Part shown: one piece after another, positions 54,491 through 62,536 of the stretch
Position numbering within the stretch: the stretch's first letter is position 1
How the letters are laid out: the number at the start of each line of letters is the position of its first letter
Made by a program: the position numbers and the translations under genes
Assembly: GCF_900106795.1 (NCBI RefSeq)
Contig: NZ_FNNS01000007.1
Coordinates: 33,048 to 97,047 of the forward strand
Direction of reading: 5' to 3'
Source: Aequorivita viscosa
Lineage (GTDB): Bacteria > Bacteroidota > Bacteroidia > Flavobacteriales > Flavobacteriaceae
DNA: 64,000 bases
The notes under the pieces: model-generated
Told to the model about the DNA's origin: nothing
Seen by the model: only the letters and a program-made list of their open reading frames with translations
Databases searched by the model: none

Positions 54491-55936
54491 TTAGAAATCA
54501 AAAGTGTAAAATTTATCCCAGAATAACTGAGTCTCAGCAGCATCACCTCCAATAGCACCAGAGGCAGCGTCGTAGTTATCTTCATTTAATGTTTGTTCTC
54601 CAACAGGATACAAATAACGTACTGGAAAACCAGAAACATTACCTGTAGGCTTTGTTAAAATTGGATAGTCTAAACGACGCACAGACAAGTAACTTGCAAA
54701 AGTTCTGTTGTATAGACCTAAATATGCCTGAGTACCTATAACTTGCTTCCAAGAGCTATCAGCTACTGCCGTAGCATAATCAACGTCTGGCTTAGCTAAG
54801 TAATCAGAAACACCTGTTACACCCCAATAATCAAATGACGCTGTAATAGCAGCATTGTAATGAGTTGCCGCATCGCCACCAACAGCGAAACCTCTTTCGG
54901 CAGCTTCAGCTAGTAAAAACCTAACTTCTGTGTACGATAATAGCACGCCTGGTTCGTTTGGCTCAACTAAACGATCAGCCACGTGAGAGTGGTTTGCGTA
55001 AGCAGAAATAGAGCCTACTTCACCACCGATGTATTCACCGTCAATTTGAGTGAAGTAAGCAGCCCTTCTTGGATCTTCTAGATCATTCATTATGTCGATA
55101 ATAGTTTTAGCAGCAACATAGTCATTTCGACCACTTAGAACAAGGTTATCGTTCATTGGGTTGTTGTTAGGAGCTGATGTAGAGTACATATAGCTTCCGT
55201 TATCTGCATTACTTGTAAAAACTCCACTAGTAACAGCAGATTCAACAGTAGTTTTGGCTACACTTGGATCTACATCTGAAAGCATAATACCCATACGTAG
55301 TTTCAAGGAGTTAGCAAACTTCTTCCACTTCGCTACATCTCCGCTATACATCATATCTTCAGTTCCACTGAAACTTCCAACACCTGTATTCATAGAACTA
55401 ATTGCTGCGTCTAAACGAGCGATAAGATCTACATAAACCGCTTTACCGTCATCGTAAGCCGGTGTTAGGTTATCGATATCCAAAGCTTCGGAGTACGGTA
55501 CGTTTCCGTACGTCTCTACTAAGTTACTAAAAGCATAAACTGTAAGTACTTCAACGATAGCCAATTTGTTAGGCTTTAGTGCATCAGTAAGTGGGTTTTC
55601 AGTTTCGTTAAGAACTCTAGCTGATTCGTTTAAATCTTTTAACACGTCTCTGTACAACTCTCTCCAGTGATTATCTGGAATGGCACGGGTAATCTGATCG
55701 TAATTACTTTCATCAGTATACGTAGTTTCCTGCAGTTGTTGCGTAAACAATCTTAAGTTATTAAGGTTTACGTTTGGAGTTACTATTTGATCTGCAAGTT
55801 GCTTTTGTGCAGCGGCAAACAAACTTTCTCCACTAACGGCAGTAGGATCTTTTATATTTTGGTTCAGATCTTCTAAATTGTCTGAACACGATACGGCCAT
55901 AACTGCCGCAGTTAAAATTAAAAATATTTTCTTCAT
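54491..55936 (-). CDS. SusD/RagB family nutrient-binding outer-membrane lipoprotein
   Basis: Surface lipoprotein that lids the SusC channel and captures substrate. The 481-residue protein has a lipoprotein signal (MKKIFLILTAAVMAVSC, Cys17) and TPR-like helices typical of the fold. The sequence resembles the SusD-like group associated with peptide or unknown-substrate transporters, not starch SusD. It is 11 bp after susC. The substrate is not determined because no hydrolase, sigma/anti-sigma or regulator is adjacent. Confidence 0.93.
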   Translation of the reverse strand: MKKIFLILTAAVMAVSCSDNLEDLNQNIKDPTAVSGESLFAAAQKQLADQIVTPNVNLNNLRLFTQQLQETTYTDESNYDQITRAIPDNHWRELYRDVLKDLNESARVLNETENPLTDALKPNKLAIVEVLTVYAFSNLVETYGNVPYSEALDIDNLTPAYDDGKAVYVDLIARLDAAISSMNTGVGSFSGTEDMMYSGDVAKWKKFANSLKLRMGIMLSDVDPSVAKTTVESAVTSGVFTSNADNGSYMYSTSAPNNNPMNDNLVLSGRNDYVAAKTIIDIMNDLEDPRRAAYFTQIDGEYIGGEVGSISAYANHSHVADRLVEPNEPGVLLSYTEVRFLLAEAAERGFAVGGDAATHYNAAITASFDYWGVTGVSDYLAKPDVDYATAVADSSWKQVIGTQAYLGLYNRTFASYLSVRRLDYPILTKPTGNVSGFPVRYLYPVGEQTLNEDNYDAASGAIGGDAAETQLFWDKFYTFDF

Positions 55937-55947
55937 CTGTCTATTTA

Positions 55948-58900
55948 TTAAAATTGTGCTTTGATGTTAAACCCATAATCTTGGGTAGTTGGCAATGAAC
56001 CTGTAACATAACCTTGAAGGTTACCAGAGCTCAAACCTGCTTCAGGATCAGCATACGGTAGGTTCTTGTGGATAATCCATAAGTTAGAACCTGATGCGCT
56101 AAAAGAAAGACCTGTCATAAAGGTGTTTTCTAGGTATCTTGATGGCAACGTATATGTAAGTGATACCTGACGTAGTTTAACATAGCTTGCGTCGTACACA
56201 AAGGCAGCAGCAGGAAGTGCTGCATAACCAAAGCCACTGAAACCATTTGCATCCGACCTAGTTGTATTTACAGAACCATCAGGATTTACACCTGGGTTAA
56301 TATATCCACCAGTTTCCCCCGTGTAACCAGCAGAAGGAATTCCGTTTCCATCGGCATCATATTCATTAAACACCAAAGGGCTTCTCACAGGATTTCCTAA
56401 TTCATTATCAAACACTGTATTTGCATAGATACCAGTTGCTTCACCATAATATTGGTCTAGAGAGAAAAGACTTCCTCCTTGCTGAATATCGATAAGGAAA
56501 CTAAAAGAAAAATCCTTATATGTTAAAGTATTTGTAATACCTGCCATCCAGTCTGGGTTAGTATCGCCAAGGACATTGTTTGAGTTTGGAGTTTTAAGGT
56601 ATCGCCCACTTTCAGGATCAACAACTTTTTCACCATTTAGGTAAACAAAATCTTGACCGTAGATTACACCGTACGGCTGACCTAGTTCTGCGTTTATAGA
56701 AACACCACCTTGGAATCTACCAAGTTCTAAGTTTTTAATTCCGTCAGGCAAGGCAAGAACCTTACTCTTACTTTTTGTCCAGTTTGCACTGATTCCCCAA
56801 GTAAAGTCGTTGTTTTTAACTGGCATTGCGTTTAATGAAAGTTCAAACCCCTTGTTTTCAATTTCACCTGCGTTAAGCAATTTACCAGTATAACCAGTAG
56901 ATGGAGAAATTGGCACAGTTACAATTTGGTTAATAGAGTTAGACTTGTAGTAAGAAACGTCGAAACCTAATCTATTATTAGCGAAACGCATTTCTAAACC
57001 AGCCTCGTAACTCTTAGTACGTTCTGGCTCAAGATTTGGATTATTTGCAACATTAGGAACAGAGTTTCCGATGTCACCGTTAACCACGTACGTATCTCTT
57101 AATCTATCGAATGGAGCTCCGTTACCTACTTCAGCATAGTTTAGACGAAGTTTACCAAAGCTAATAGCATTAACATCTAACAATTTGCTAAACACAAAAC
57201 TTGTGGAAATAGATGGGTAGTAAAATGCACTATTATCTTTTGGTAAAGTTGAGAAACGGTCTCTTCTAATAGTACCATCTAAATATACAGTGTTGGCATA
57301 ACCGAAAGATGCACTAGCGTACACACCATCAACTCCAACTTTCTCAGCTTGTTCTCTAGGGTTTGGATTAGGTGAAGCACCATTTTGTAGCGAGTAAAGA
57401 CCAGGAATTACCAATCCACCTGCTGTTGAAGATGTTAATGAGTTAAACTCGCTTCTTCTAATGTTAGACCCTAAGATACCAGCAAAGCTAATTTCTTCAG
57501 TAATATCAGTATTAAAGTTAAACATTAAATCGTAGTTTGTTTCAGTAGCTGTAATGTCTCTTCTTAAATAACCAGAATCAACGTTCCCACGGGAAACACC
57601 AAATGGAGTTGCAACAGAACCTACTGCTCTACGCTCTTCTTGGCTTTCATTATAAGTATCTGTAGAAACTCGACCAGTAACGTTTACCCAATCAGCAAGC
57701 TCATAGTTAAGTTCAATATTACCGATAAAACGGTTTCTTGTATCATTTTGGTAGTTTTCATAACGTGTCCAGTATGGGTTATCCCAGTAAAGTGGAGCAG
57801 CACCTGGCGCTGAACTACTAGGGTTCCATGTTACGTTTCTACCTGTATTAAAGTAAGCATCCTTTTGTTGTTGAATATCAGTACTAGTTGCCCACCATTG
57901 CTTCATATTACCTACAACGTTGTCGTTATAACCTGTAGAGTTACGACCCAATGCATCAGTTTTAATGTAATTAGCTAAACTACTTACAGTTAGTTTTTCA
58001 GTAACATCATAAGAGCCACTGAACACGAAGTTATGTCTGTCTAAGGTACTGTTTGGCAACAAACCAGACTGATCTAGTTTAGTATAAGATAATCTATACG
58101 AACCACCTTCTAAACCATTTGAAATAGAGATAGAATTTGTGAATGTAATAGGAGTTTCAAAAAACTCGATAGGGCCATTAGCCGCAGCTACATAAGCAGA
58201 CTTCTTCATGAAATTTGGAGAAGCTGGATCAAACGAATCCCATTGGTAAATCATAAGGTTCGGATCAAAAGCAGGTCCGTAAGAAGCATCATCTCCATAG
58301 TTCTCAACTTGATCGTCTATCCCATCTCCGTTAATATCTTCGTACGTGAAGTAATCATCACCATATCCAGGGCCGTATTTGTTTTGATATTCGGCAAAGG
58401 TGCTTTTATCTACAACTCCCACAGTAACGTTAGAGTTTATTGTTACGCCCATACCTTGGTTTTTCTTACCTTTTTTGGTGGTAATGATAATTACACCGTT
58501 TGCAGCACGAGAACCATAAAGTGCAGATGCAGCTGCACCTTTAAGCACGTTAATAGATTCAATGTCGTCTGGGTTAATATCTGCTGCGGCATTACCGTAG
58601 TCATAATAGTTACCAGAAGCTGTTGCTTGATTAGCAGAGTTGGTGTTTCTGTTACTAATTGGCACACCATCTACAACGAACAATGCTTGGTTGTCACCAG
58701 TTAAAGAGGTGTTACCTCTAATAACCACGTTGGTAGAACCACCAAAGTTGTTGTTTCTTCTAATCTGAAGACCAGAAACCTTACCAGAAAGGGCGTTTGT
58801 AAAGTTGTTCCCTTTCACAGTAGCGATGTCCTCACCTTCTACTTGTTGTGTAGAGTAACCAAGTGATTGCTTCTCACGCGATACACCAAGTGCAGTTACT

Positions 58901-59214
58901 ACTACTTCGTCTAATGCAGAACCGGCCTGCATTGCAACATCAATTGTATTTGATGTGCCTACCAAAACCTCTTGGGTTTCGAATCCTACATAACTAAAAA
59001 CAAGCGTTTGGCCCTCGTTCGCTTCGATAGAGTAATTTCCATCAAAGTCCGACTGGGTTCCAGTTGCTGTGCCTTTAATAATAATGTTTACTCCAGGTAG
59101 CGGTAACCCAGTGTCATCGGTAACCGCTCCGGAAATCGTCTTTTCTTGTGCAAACGTAAGCTGCACAAAGAACACTAGTAATAGTGTCAAAATTCCATTA
59201 AACTTTGTTTTCAT
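55948..59214 (-). CDS. SusC/RagA family TonB-linked outer-membrane transporter
   Basis: A 1088-residue TonB-dependent receptor. From MKTKFNGILTLLLVFFVQL there is a signal peptide. A carboxypeptidase-D-like domain (ISGAVTDDTGLPLPGVNIIIKG) leads to the SusC TonB-box region (LDEVVVTALGVSREKQSLGY), the plug (FVVDGVPI, NPDDIESINVLKGAAASALYG) and a 22-strand-type barrel ending QDYGFNIKAQF. A longer frame starts 8 codons upstream, but the signal peptide supports the internal ATG. Paired with SusD; function depends on TonB energy. Confidence 0.96.
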   Translation of the reverse strand: MKTKFNGILTLLLVFFVQLTFAQEKTISGAVTDDTGLPLPGVNIIIKGTATGTQSDFDGNYSIEANEGQTLVFSYVGFETQEVLVGTSNTIDVAMQAGSALDEVVVTALGVSREKQSLGYSTQQVEGEDIATVKGNNFTNALSGKVSGLQIRRNNNFGGSTNVVIRGNTSLTGDNQALFVVDGVPISNRNTNSANQATASGNYYDYGNAAADINPDDIESINVLKGAAASALYGSRAANGVIIITTKKGKKNQGMGVTINSNVTVGVVDKSTFAEYQNKYGPGYGDDYFTYEDINGDGIDDQVENYGDDASYGPAFDPNLMIYQWDSFDPASPNFMKKSAYVAAANGPIEFFETPITFTNSISISNGLEGGSYRLSYTKLDQSGLLPNSTLDRHNFVFSGSYDVTEKLTVSSLANYIKTDALGRNSTGYNDNVVGNMKQWWATSTDIQQQKDAYFNTGRNVTWNPSSSAPGAAPLYWDNPYWTRYENYQNDTRNRFIGNIELNYELADWVNVTGRVSTDTYNESQEERRAVGSVATPFGVSRGNVDSGYLRRDITATETNYDLMFNFNTDITEEISFAGILGSNIRRSEFNSLTSSTAGGLVIPGLYSLQNGASPNPNPREQAEKVGVDGVYASASFGYANTVYLDGTIRRDRFSTLPKDNSAFYYPSISTSFVFSKLLDVNAISFGKLRLNYAEVGNGAPFDRLRDTYVVNGDIGNSVPNVANNPNLEPERTKSYEAGLEMRFANNRLGFDVSYYKSNSINQIVTVPISPSTGYTGKLLNAGEIENKGFELSLNAMPVKNNDFTWGISANWTKSKSKVLALPDGIKNLELGRFQGGVSINAELGQPYGVIYGQDFVYLNGEKVVDPESGRYLKTPNSNNVLGDTNPDWMAGITNTLTYKDFSFSFLIDIQQGGSLFSLDQYYGEATGIYANTVFDNELGNPVRSPLVFNEYDADGNGIPSAGYTGETGGYINPGVNPDGSVNTTRSDANGFSGFGYAALPAAAFVYDASYVKLRQVSLTYTLPSRYLENTFMTGLSFSASGSNLWIIHKNLPYADPEAGLSSGNLQGYVTGSLPTTQDYGFNIKAQF

Positions 59215-59594
59215 TTTATTGTTTGTTTGAATTAGCACTTCAAATTTGATAATAAAAACTAAGAATTCCTATTTTTCGGCGATAATAGATTCCCCAACGC
59301 TTCGATAAATTTGTTGATAAAAAAATATTTTGGTTCAACAGAAAGTAAACTTTTCCTATAAAAGACATTGAAAAAGTAGAGCTTTGAAACACGCAGAAGT
59401 CTAAAAAAGAATATTTTAAACATTCCATTAAATTTCAAAAATGCTATGGAACGCAATTTTATATTCATTCAGATTACCCATTTAACAATAGTTTATAAGA
59501 AATATGAAATAAAATAAATAATCAAAAAAATAAGTTTACGAACTGAAACCGACGGAATATGAAGGTAATTAGGGTTTCTTAAATTGAAATAATG
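59215..59594. other. AT-rich upstream region of susC
   Basis: 380 bp between the 178-residue protein gene and susC. It must carry the susC promoter. Only a weak -7-like CAAATTTG (minus strand, near 59243) is visible. Two short minus-strand ORFs here look like noise. Confidence 0.5.
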
Positions 59595-60131
59595 TTAGTT
59601 TTTACTTTTACTTTCTCCTTTAAATTGTTGAGAATTATTTTTAAAAAGTACATTAAAAGTTGTTAAACTACCATAACAACGTGTAATATACTGCTGAAGA
59701 TCGACTTTATCCTGATCTGCCAAGTCTTTGCTTGAGTTTATTTTTTGCTCCATTACACGAAGGCGGTCTCTTAACATTACAATTTTATGAAAAAAAGTAT
59801 CTATCGGAATTTCTTTGGCGGAAAGATTTCTGTCTTCAGGCTGCAACACCATGGTTCCACCTTTCCATTTATCGGCAATTGGAACAATCTCGCTAATGCC
59901 GTTCCACTTTTTGAGAATATCGCGTAAGCTTTTTTCAACTTCGTAAAAGCTAACTGAGTCAACCTCATCTTCGGCGGCTTCAATAATTTCGAATTCATCA
60001 TCGACAGAGATTGTTTCTAGTCCGTTTTCTATGAAGGTTACCCAATACATCTTAGCCGTGACATTGGTTACTACACCTTTTCCAAATTCTGTGTGATTTA
60101 TTCGTGAACCGATTCCTAATATTTGTTTCAT
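59595..60131 (-). CDS. Conserved hypothetical protein with a tudor-like N-terminus
   Basis: A 178-residue soluble protein. The N-terminal 55 residues (ILGIGSRINHTEFGKGVVTNV ... YWVTFIENGLETISVD; shown in parts) resemble the small SH3/tudor-like module at the C-terminus of UvrD/PcrA helicases that contacts RNA polymerase. The remainder is helical with no motif I recognise. No signal peptide. The start is followed upstream by a TTGGTTATTGG tandem-repeat tract. No function is assigned; the tudor-like part is an inference from pattern alone. Confidence 0.7.
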   Translation of the reverse strand: MKQILGIGSRINHTEFGKGVVTNVTAKMYWVTFIENGLETISVDDEFEIIEAAEDEVDSVSFYEVEKSLRDILKKWNGISEIVPIADKWKGGTMVLQPEDRNLSAKEIPIDTFFHKIVMLRDRLRVMEQKINSSKDLADQDKVDLQQYITRCYGSLTTFNVLFKNNSQQFKGESKSKN

Positions 60132-60132
60132 T

Positions 60133-60298
60133 TATGGTTGGTTATTGGTTATTGGTTATTGGTTTTTTTGGGATTTGGGTTTAAAAATATGGAATTATGG
60201 TGAAAGTACGATTGGGTTATTGGTTATTTGGGGAATGGTATATTGGTTATTGGTTAATTGGGGATTGGTCATTGGTTAATTGGGGATTGGGGGGAGGG
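60133..60298. repeat. TTGGTTATTGG tandem-repeat tract
   Basis: A G/T-biased tract on the plus strand made of variants of TTGGTTATTGG and TTGGTTAATTGGGG, repeated about ten times with interruptions. It starts immediately upstream of the 178-residue gene and ends at the decayed gene. No protein is encoded. Slippage-prone. Confidence 0.75.
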
Positions 60299-60531
60299 TT
60301 ATTTTAGATGGAGGATGATTACTTCTGGTTTGATGCCGGTGTAGTCGGCGAATTCGTAGATTGTGAGGAGATGGTGTTTCTTTTTACGGAAGTAATCTCT
60401 TACTTCCTTATTCAGTTATAGTGCATGGCCATAGGATTTCCCTGTGAGCAGCTGAATATCTTTGGGATATATAACTACCCGGGATGGCCGCGTCCGTTTA
60501 CGAGGTAATTGGTTTTCCTTATTTTCTTCAT
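60299..60531 (-). pseudogene. Decayed small flavobacterial gene (IYPKDIQ ... ITGKS type)
   Basis: On the minus strand one frame reads PRKRTRPSRVVIYPKDIQLL, TGKSYGHAL, then TAA (60416-60418), then LNKEVRDYFRKKKHHLLTIYEF and ADYTGIKPEVIILHLK before a final TAA. Both halves fit one small helical protein of a kind common in flavobacteria, so the inner stop is a nonsense mutation. The only ATG upstream (60529-60531) is in another frame, so the 5' end is also damaged or uses another start. Not functional as it stands unless the stop is read through. Confidence 0.65.
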
Positions 60532-60585
60532 CGTACTGTATAAGGATCGAGTTTTATTCACCGGGATTCAATTTTAATTAGACGA

Positions 60586-61173
60586 CTAAAAATAGGGCTC
60601 TAGAGTATTGCACTGTTCTAATAAAGCCGCATATAATATATCATTTTGTATGGCTAAAAGATTTCTTTTCCTGTCGTTAATGAAAAAATCGAATGCGTCA
60701 CAACTTACATTTCTAAAAAAACATTCTACGTACATAATAAATGATTGCTCATCAAGTTTAATGTCATTTACATTAAGTAAAAAATATGCTCTTTTTTTTA
60801 AGAAGGGACTCTTTATATTATATTCCAATTTACTCAAAAATACATTTGTTTTTTTTATAAAATCTTGGCTGAGTCTAGTTTCTTCTGACCGTTCTCCTTT
60901 AAAGAAAAAAGGTGTTTGATTTCCTAAACATAAACTCTGAATACTATCTAAATATCTAATATATTTTATCGTAGAATCATTCAAATCTTTCACAGTATCT
61001 GAATTGACATCGCTAACAAGTTTGTTGTTTTGGAGTCTTAGCTCATTTATATCATTATTAATATTTCGATTAATTATGTTAAATGAGATATCCAGATGCA
61101 GTAATCTATCATTATTTTTTTTACAAGAAATCAATAGTAATATTAATATTGTAAACAATAGTGTTTTTTTCAT
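60586..61173 (-). CDS. Predicted lipoprotein, candidate immunity protein of the orphan Rhs cassette
   Basis: A 195-residue protein with a lipoprotein signal: MKKTLLFTILILLLISCKK, lipobox LLISC at Cys17. The rest is helical and charged with no recognised domain. Its ATG overlaps the stop codon of the upstream ORF by 4 bp (ATGA), an arrangement typical of coupled effector-immunity pairs. Immunity function is inferred only from position after an Rhs-type toxin tip. Confidence 0.6.
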   Translation of the reverse strand: MKKTLLFTILILLLISCKKNNDRLLHLDISFNIINRNINNDINELRLQNNKLVSDVNSDTVKDLNDSTIKYIRYLDSIQSLCLGNQTPFFFKGERSEETRLSQDFIKKTNVFLSKLEYNIKSPFLKKRAYFLLNVNDIKLDEQSFIMYVECFFRNVSCDAFDFFINDRKRNLLAIQNDILYAALLEQCNTLEPYF

Positions 61174-61490
61174 TTTATAGTTATAGTGTCATTATTGATT
61201 ATATATCCCTTTTTTACGATTGTATTATACATTCTATAGTCTCTATAACCTCCAATACCCCATATGGTATCGGTGGTCTTATAGGTAAGAGTTTTAATGT
61301 TTAAAGTAGGGTCTTTCATAAAAGCCTCAATCAAATTAGCACCCATACCAAGGCCGGTTTTTATGTTTATAATATATTTCAAAAATTGCAGTTTTGTTTT
61401 AATATCCGGCCCAGGCCCATAGATGTTATCAATCGTTCCGTATAAAACTCCATCTTTCCCTATTGATGAACCAATAAAATCAGAATCCAT
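61170..61490 (-). CDS. Downstream segment of an orphan Rhs tip, separated by an in-frame stop
   Basis: A 106-residue ORF. It is in the same frame as the preceding ORF; the 13 codons between the TAA at 61530 and this ATG read KDRQSGYIQTGGY without a further stop. It is therefore probably the C-terminal toxin half of one interrupted cassette, possibly a separate product by re-initiation. Sequence DSDFIGSSIGKDGVLYGTI and GLGMGANLIEAF matches no toxin family I recognise. Overlaps the lipoprotein gene by 4 bp. Confidence 0.55.
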   Translation of the reverse strand: MDSDFIGSSIGKDGVLYGTIDNIYGPGPDIKTKLQFLKYIINIKTGLGMGANLIEAFMKDPTLNIKTLTYKTTDTIWGIGGYRDYRMYNTIVKKGYIINNDTITIK

Positions 61491-61529
61491 ATAGCCTCCC
61501 GTTTGTATATACCCACTTTGTCTGTCTTT

Positions 61530-62030
61530 TTAACTGAAAATACCGTTACCTTGGGAAAAGGTAACAGTATGATGACACTGCACACAAGGAACAGCATTTT
61601 TAATATTATTAGATTTCTTTCCATCTACACAATCCTCACAATCACCACCACCTTCTAAGCTCAAATCCGCGTTTGCAGCATAATCGCTTACCTGTTGAAA
61701 ATACGATTGATAGGCTGTTGAATTATTGGTGCTAATCGCCCCGGACTGTGTATCATAACTTACTCCTTCCAAAGATGAAACTGTTTTAAAATCCAAAGTT
61801 TCCCCAGTTGCTTTGTCAAAAGTGCGCACATCAAACCCATTGGAACCTCCATAAGACTCAAAAGCCCCCGTAGAAGTAACAGAATTTGTGTTTGCAAAAC
61901 CTCCCGGCATCATCCCGTCCGGATCAATAAAATACACAGGATTGTTAAACGCATAATTGTAGGGCGAGTGCCTGCAAATCATTTCCGCCAGCGGCCTTAA
62001 TATCTCGAAGTGCGATAGCGGGGAATTCAT
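61530..62030 (-). CDS. Orphan Rhs C-terminal tip cassette, 5' part
   Basis: A 166-residue ORF lacking the Rhs core. The end of the core signature appears at the start (PLAEMICRHSPYNYAFNNP, then YFIDPDGM), identical in kind to that of the Rhs gene at 62537. After it the sequence diverges (ECVDGKK-like and CEDCVDG, VPCVQCHH cysteine pairs). The ATG overlaps the upstream immunity candidate's stop by 4 bp. It looks like a displaced toxin tip that can be recombined into an Rhs gene through the shared sequence. It ends at TAA; the same frame continues after it. Confidence 0.65.
   Translation of the reverse strand: MNSPLSHFEILRPLAEMICRHSPYNYAFNNPVYFIDPDGMMPGGFANTNSVTSTGAFESYGGSNGFDVRTFDKATGETLDFKTVSSLEGVSYDTQSGAISTNNSTAYQSYFQQVSDYAANADLSLEGGGDCEDCVDGKKSNNIKNAVPCVQCHHTVTFSQGNGIFS
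61918..61994. repeat. Rhs core-end repeat, orphan copy
   Basis: 77 bp encoding the end of the Rhs core (minus strand), similar to 63309-63385 at the DNA level. Pairs with that copy as a recombination substrate. Confidence 0.75.
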
Positions 62031-62524
62031 TCAGTATATATATATGTGGAGTTAAATAACCCCTTTCTTTTTTTAACCCCTACATTTTTCAATATTTCTA
62101 ATGATTTATCCACTCTGGGGGTCAAAAGACAGGTAATAACCATCGTTTCTCCGTTTTTTAAAAAAATGCGAGCAAAATGATATTGCTCCATAGCAGAAAG
62201 ATGAAACCAAGTTTTGAACAAGGTTGCCGATCCATACACGATTATTTTCTTGATATCATTCGAATAATATGTTTCTTCTTTTCCCTTTTTAACCTGTGTT
62301 ATTGAATCTTGGGCAATAATATACTTTTCGTCCTTATTTATAGACCAATATTCTATATGCAGGTAGATTCCTGGAAGAACAAAAAATAAAAAAGCTATTG
62401 AACAAATCATTATAATTCCAAAATCGAAATTAAAGAATATAAGTAAAAACAAGTATCCCATTGTTATGATGAGTACCGATAGGGCAGCTACAAAATGGTT
62501 TTTTATATTCATCTCCAATAGCAT
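62027..62524 (-). CDS. Small membrane protein, candidate immunity protein of the Rhs toxin
   Basis: A 165-residue protein with two hydrophobic segments near residues 10-30 and 32-55, then a soluble domain (VKKGKEETYYSNDIKKIIVYG) of PH-like pattern. It lies 12 bp after the Rhs gene and overlaps the start of the orphan cassette by 4 bp. Position directly after an Rhs tip makes it the best immunity candidate. Membrane location would fit a toxin that acts on membranes. The function is an inference. Confidence 0.6.
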   Translation of the reverse strand: MLLEMNIKNHFVAALSVLIITMGYLFLLIFFNFDFGIIMICSIAFLFFVLPGIYLHIEYWSINKDEKYIIAQDSITQVKKGKEETYYSNDIKKIIVYGSATLFKTWFHLSAMEQYHFARIFLKNGETMVITCLLTPRVDKSLEILKNVGVKKRKGLFNSTYIYTE

Positions 62525-62536
62525 ATAATTTGTATT

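Noticed and set aside
58243..58704. 153-codon plus-strand ORF inside susC
   Set aside because: It is antisense to a well-supported TonB-dependent receptor, has no start signal or family resemblance, and cysteine/valine-rich content typical of antisense shadow frames.
59240..59468. Two short minus-strand ORFs (62 and 69 codons) upstream of susC
   Set aside because: They overlap each other in different frames, show no ribosome binding site and lie in very AT-rich DNA.
60586..62524. Phage or transposon origin of the accessory tail
   Set aside because: No integrase, transposase or terminal repeats are visible; the overlapping Rhs effector-immunity structure explains the region better.
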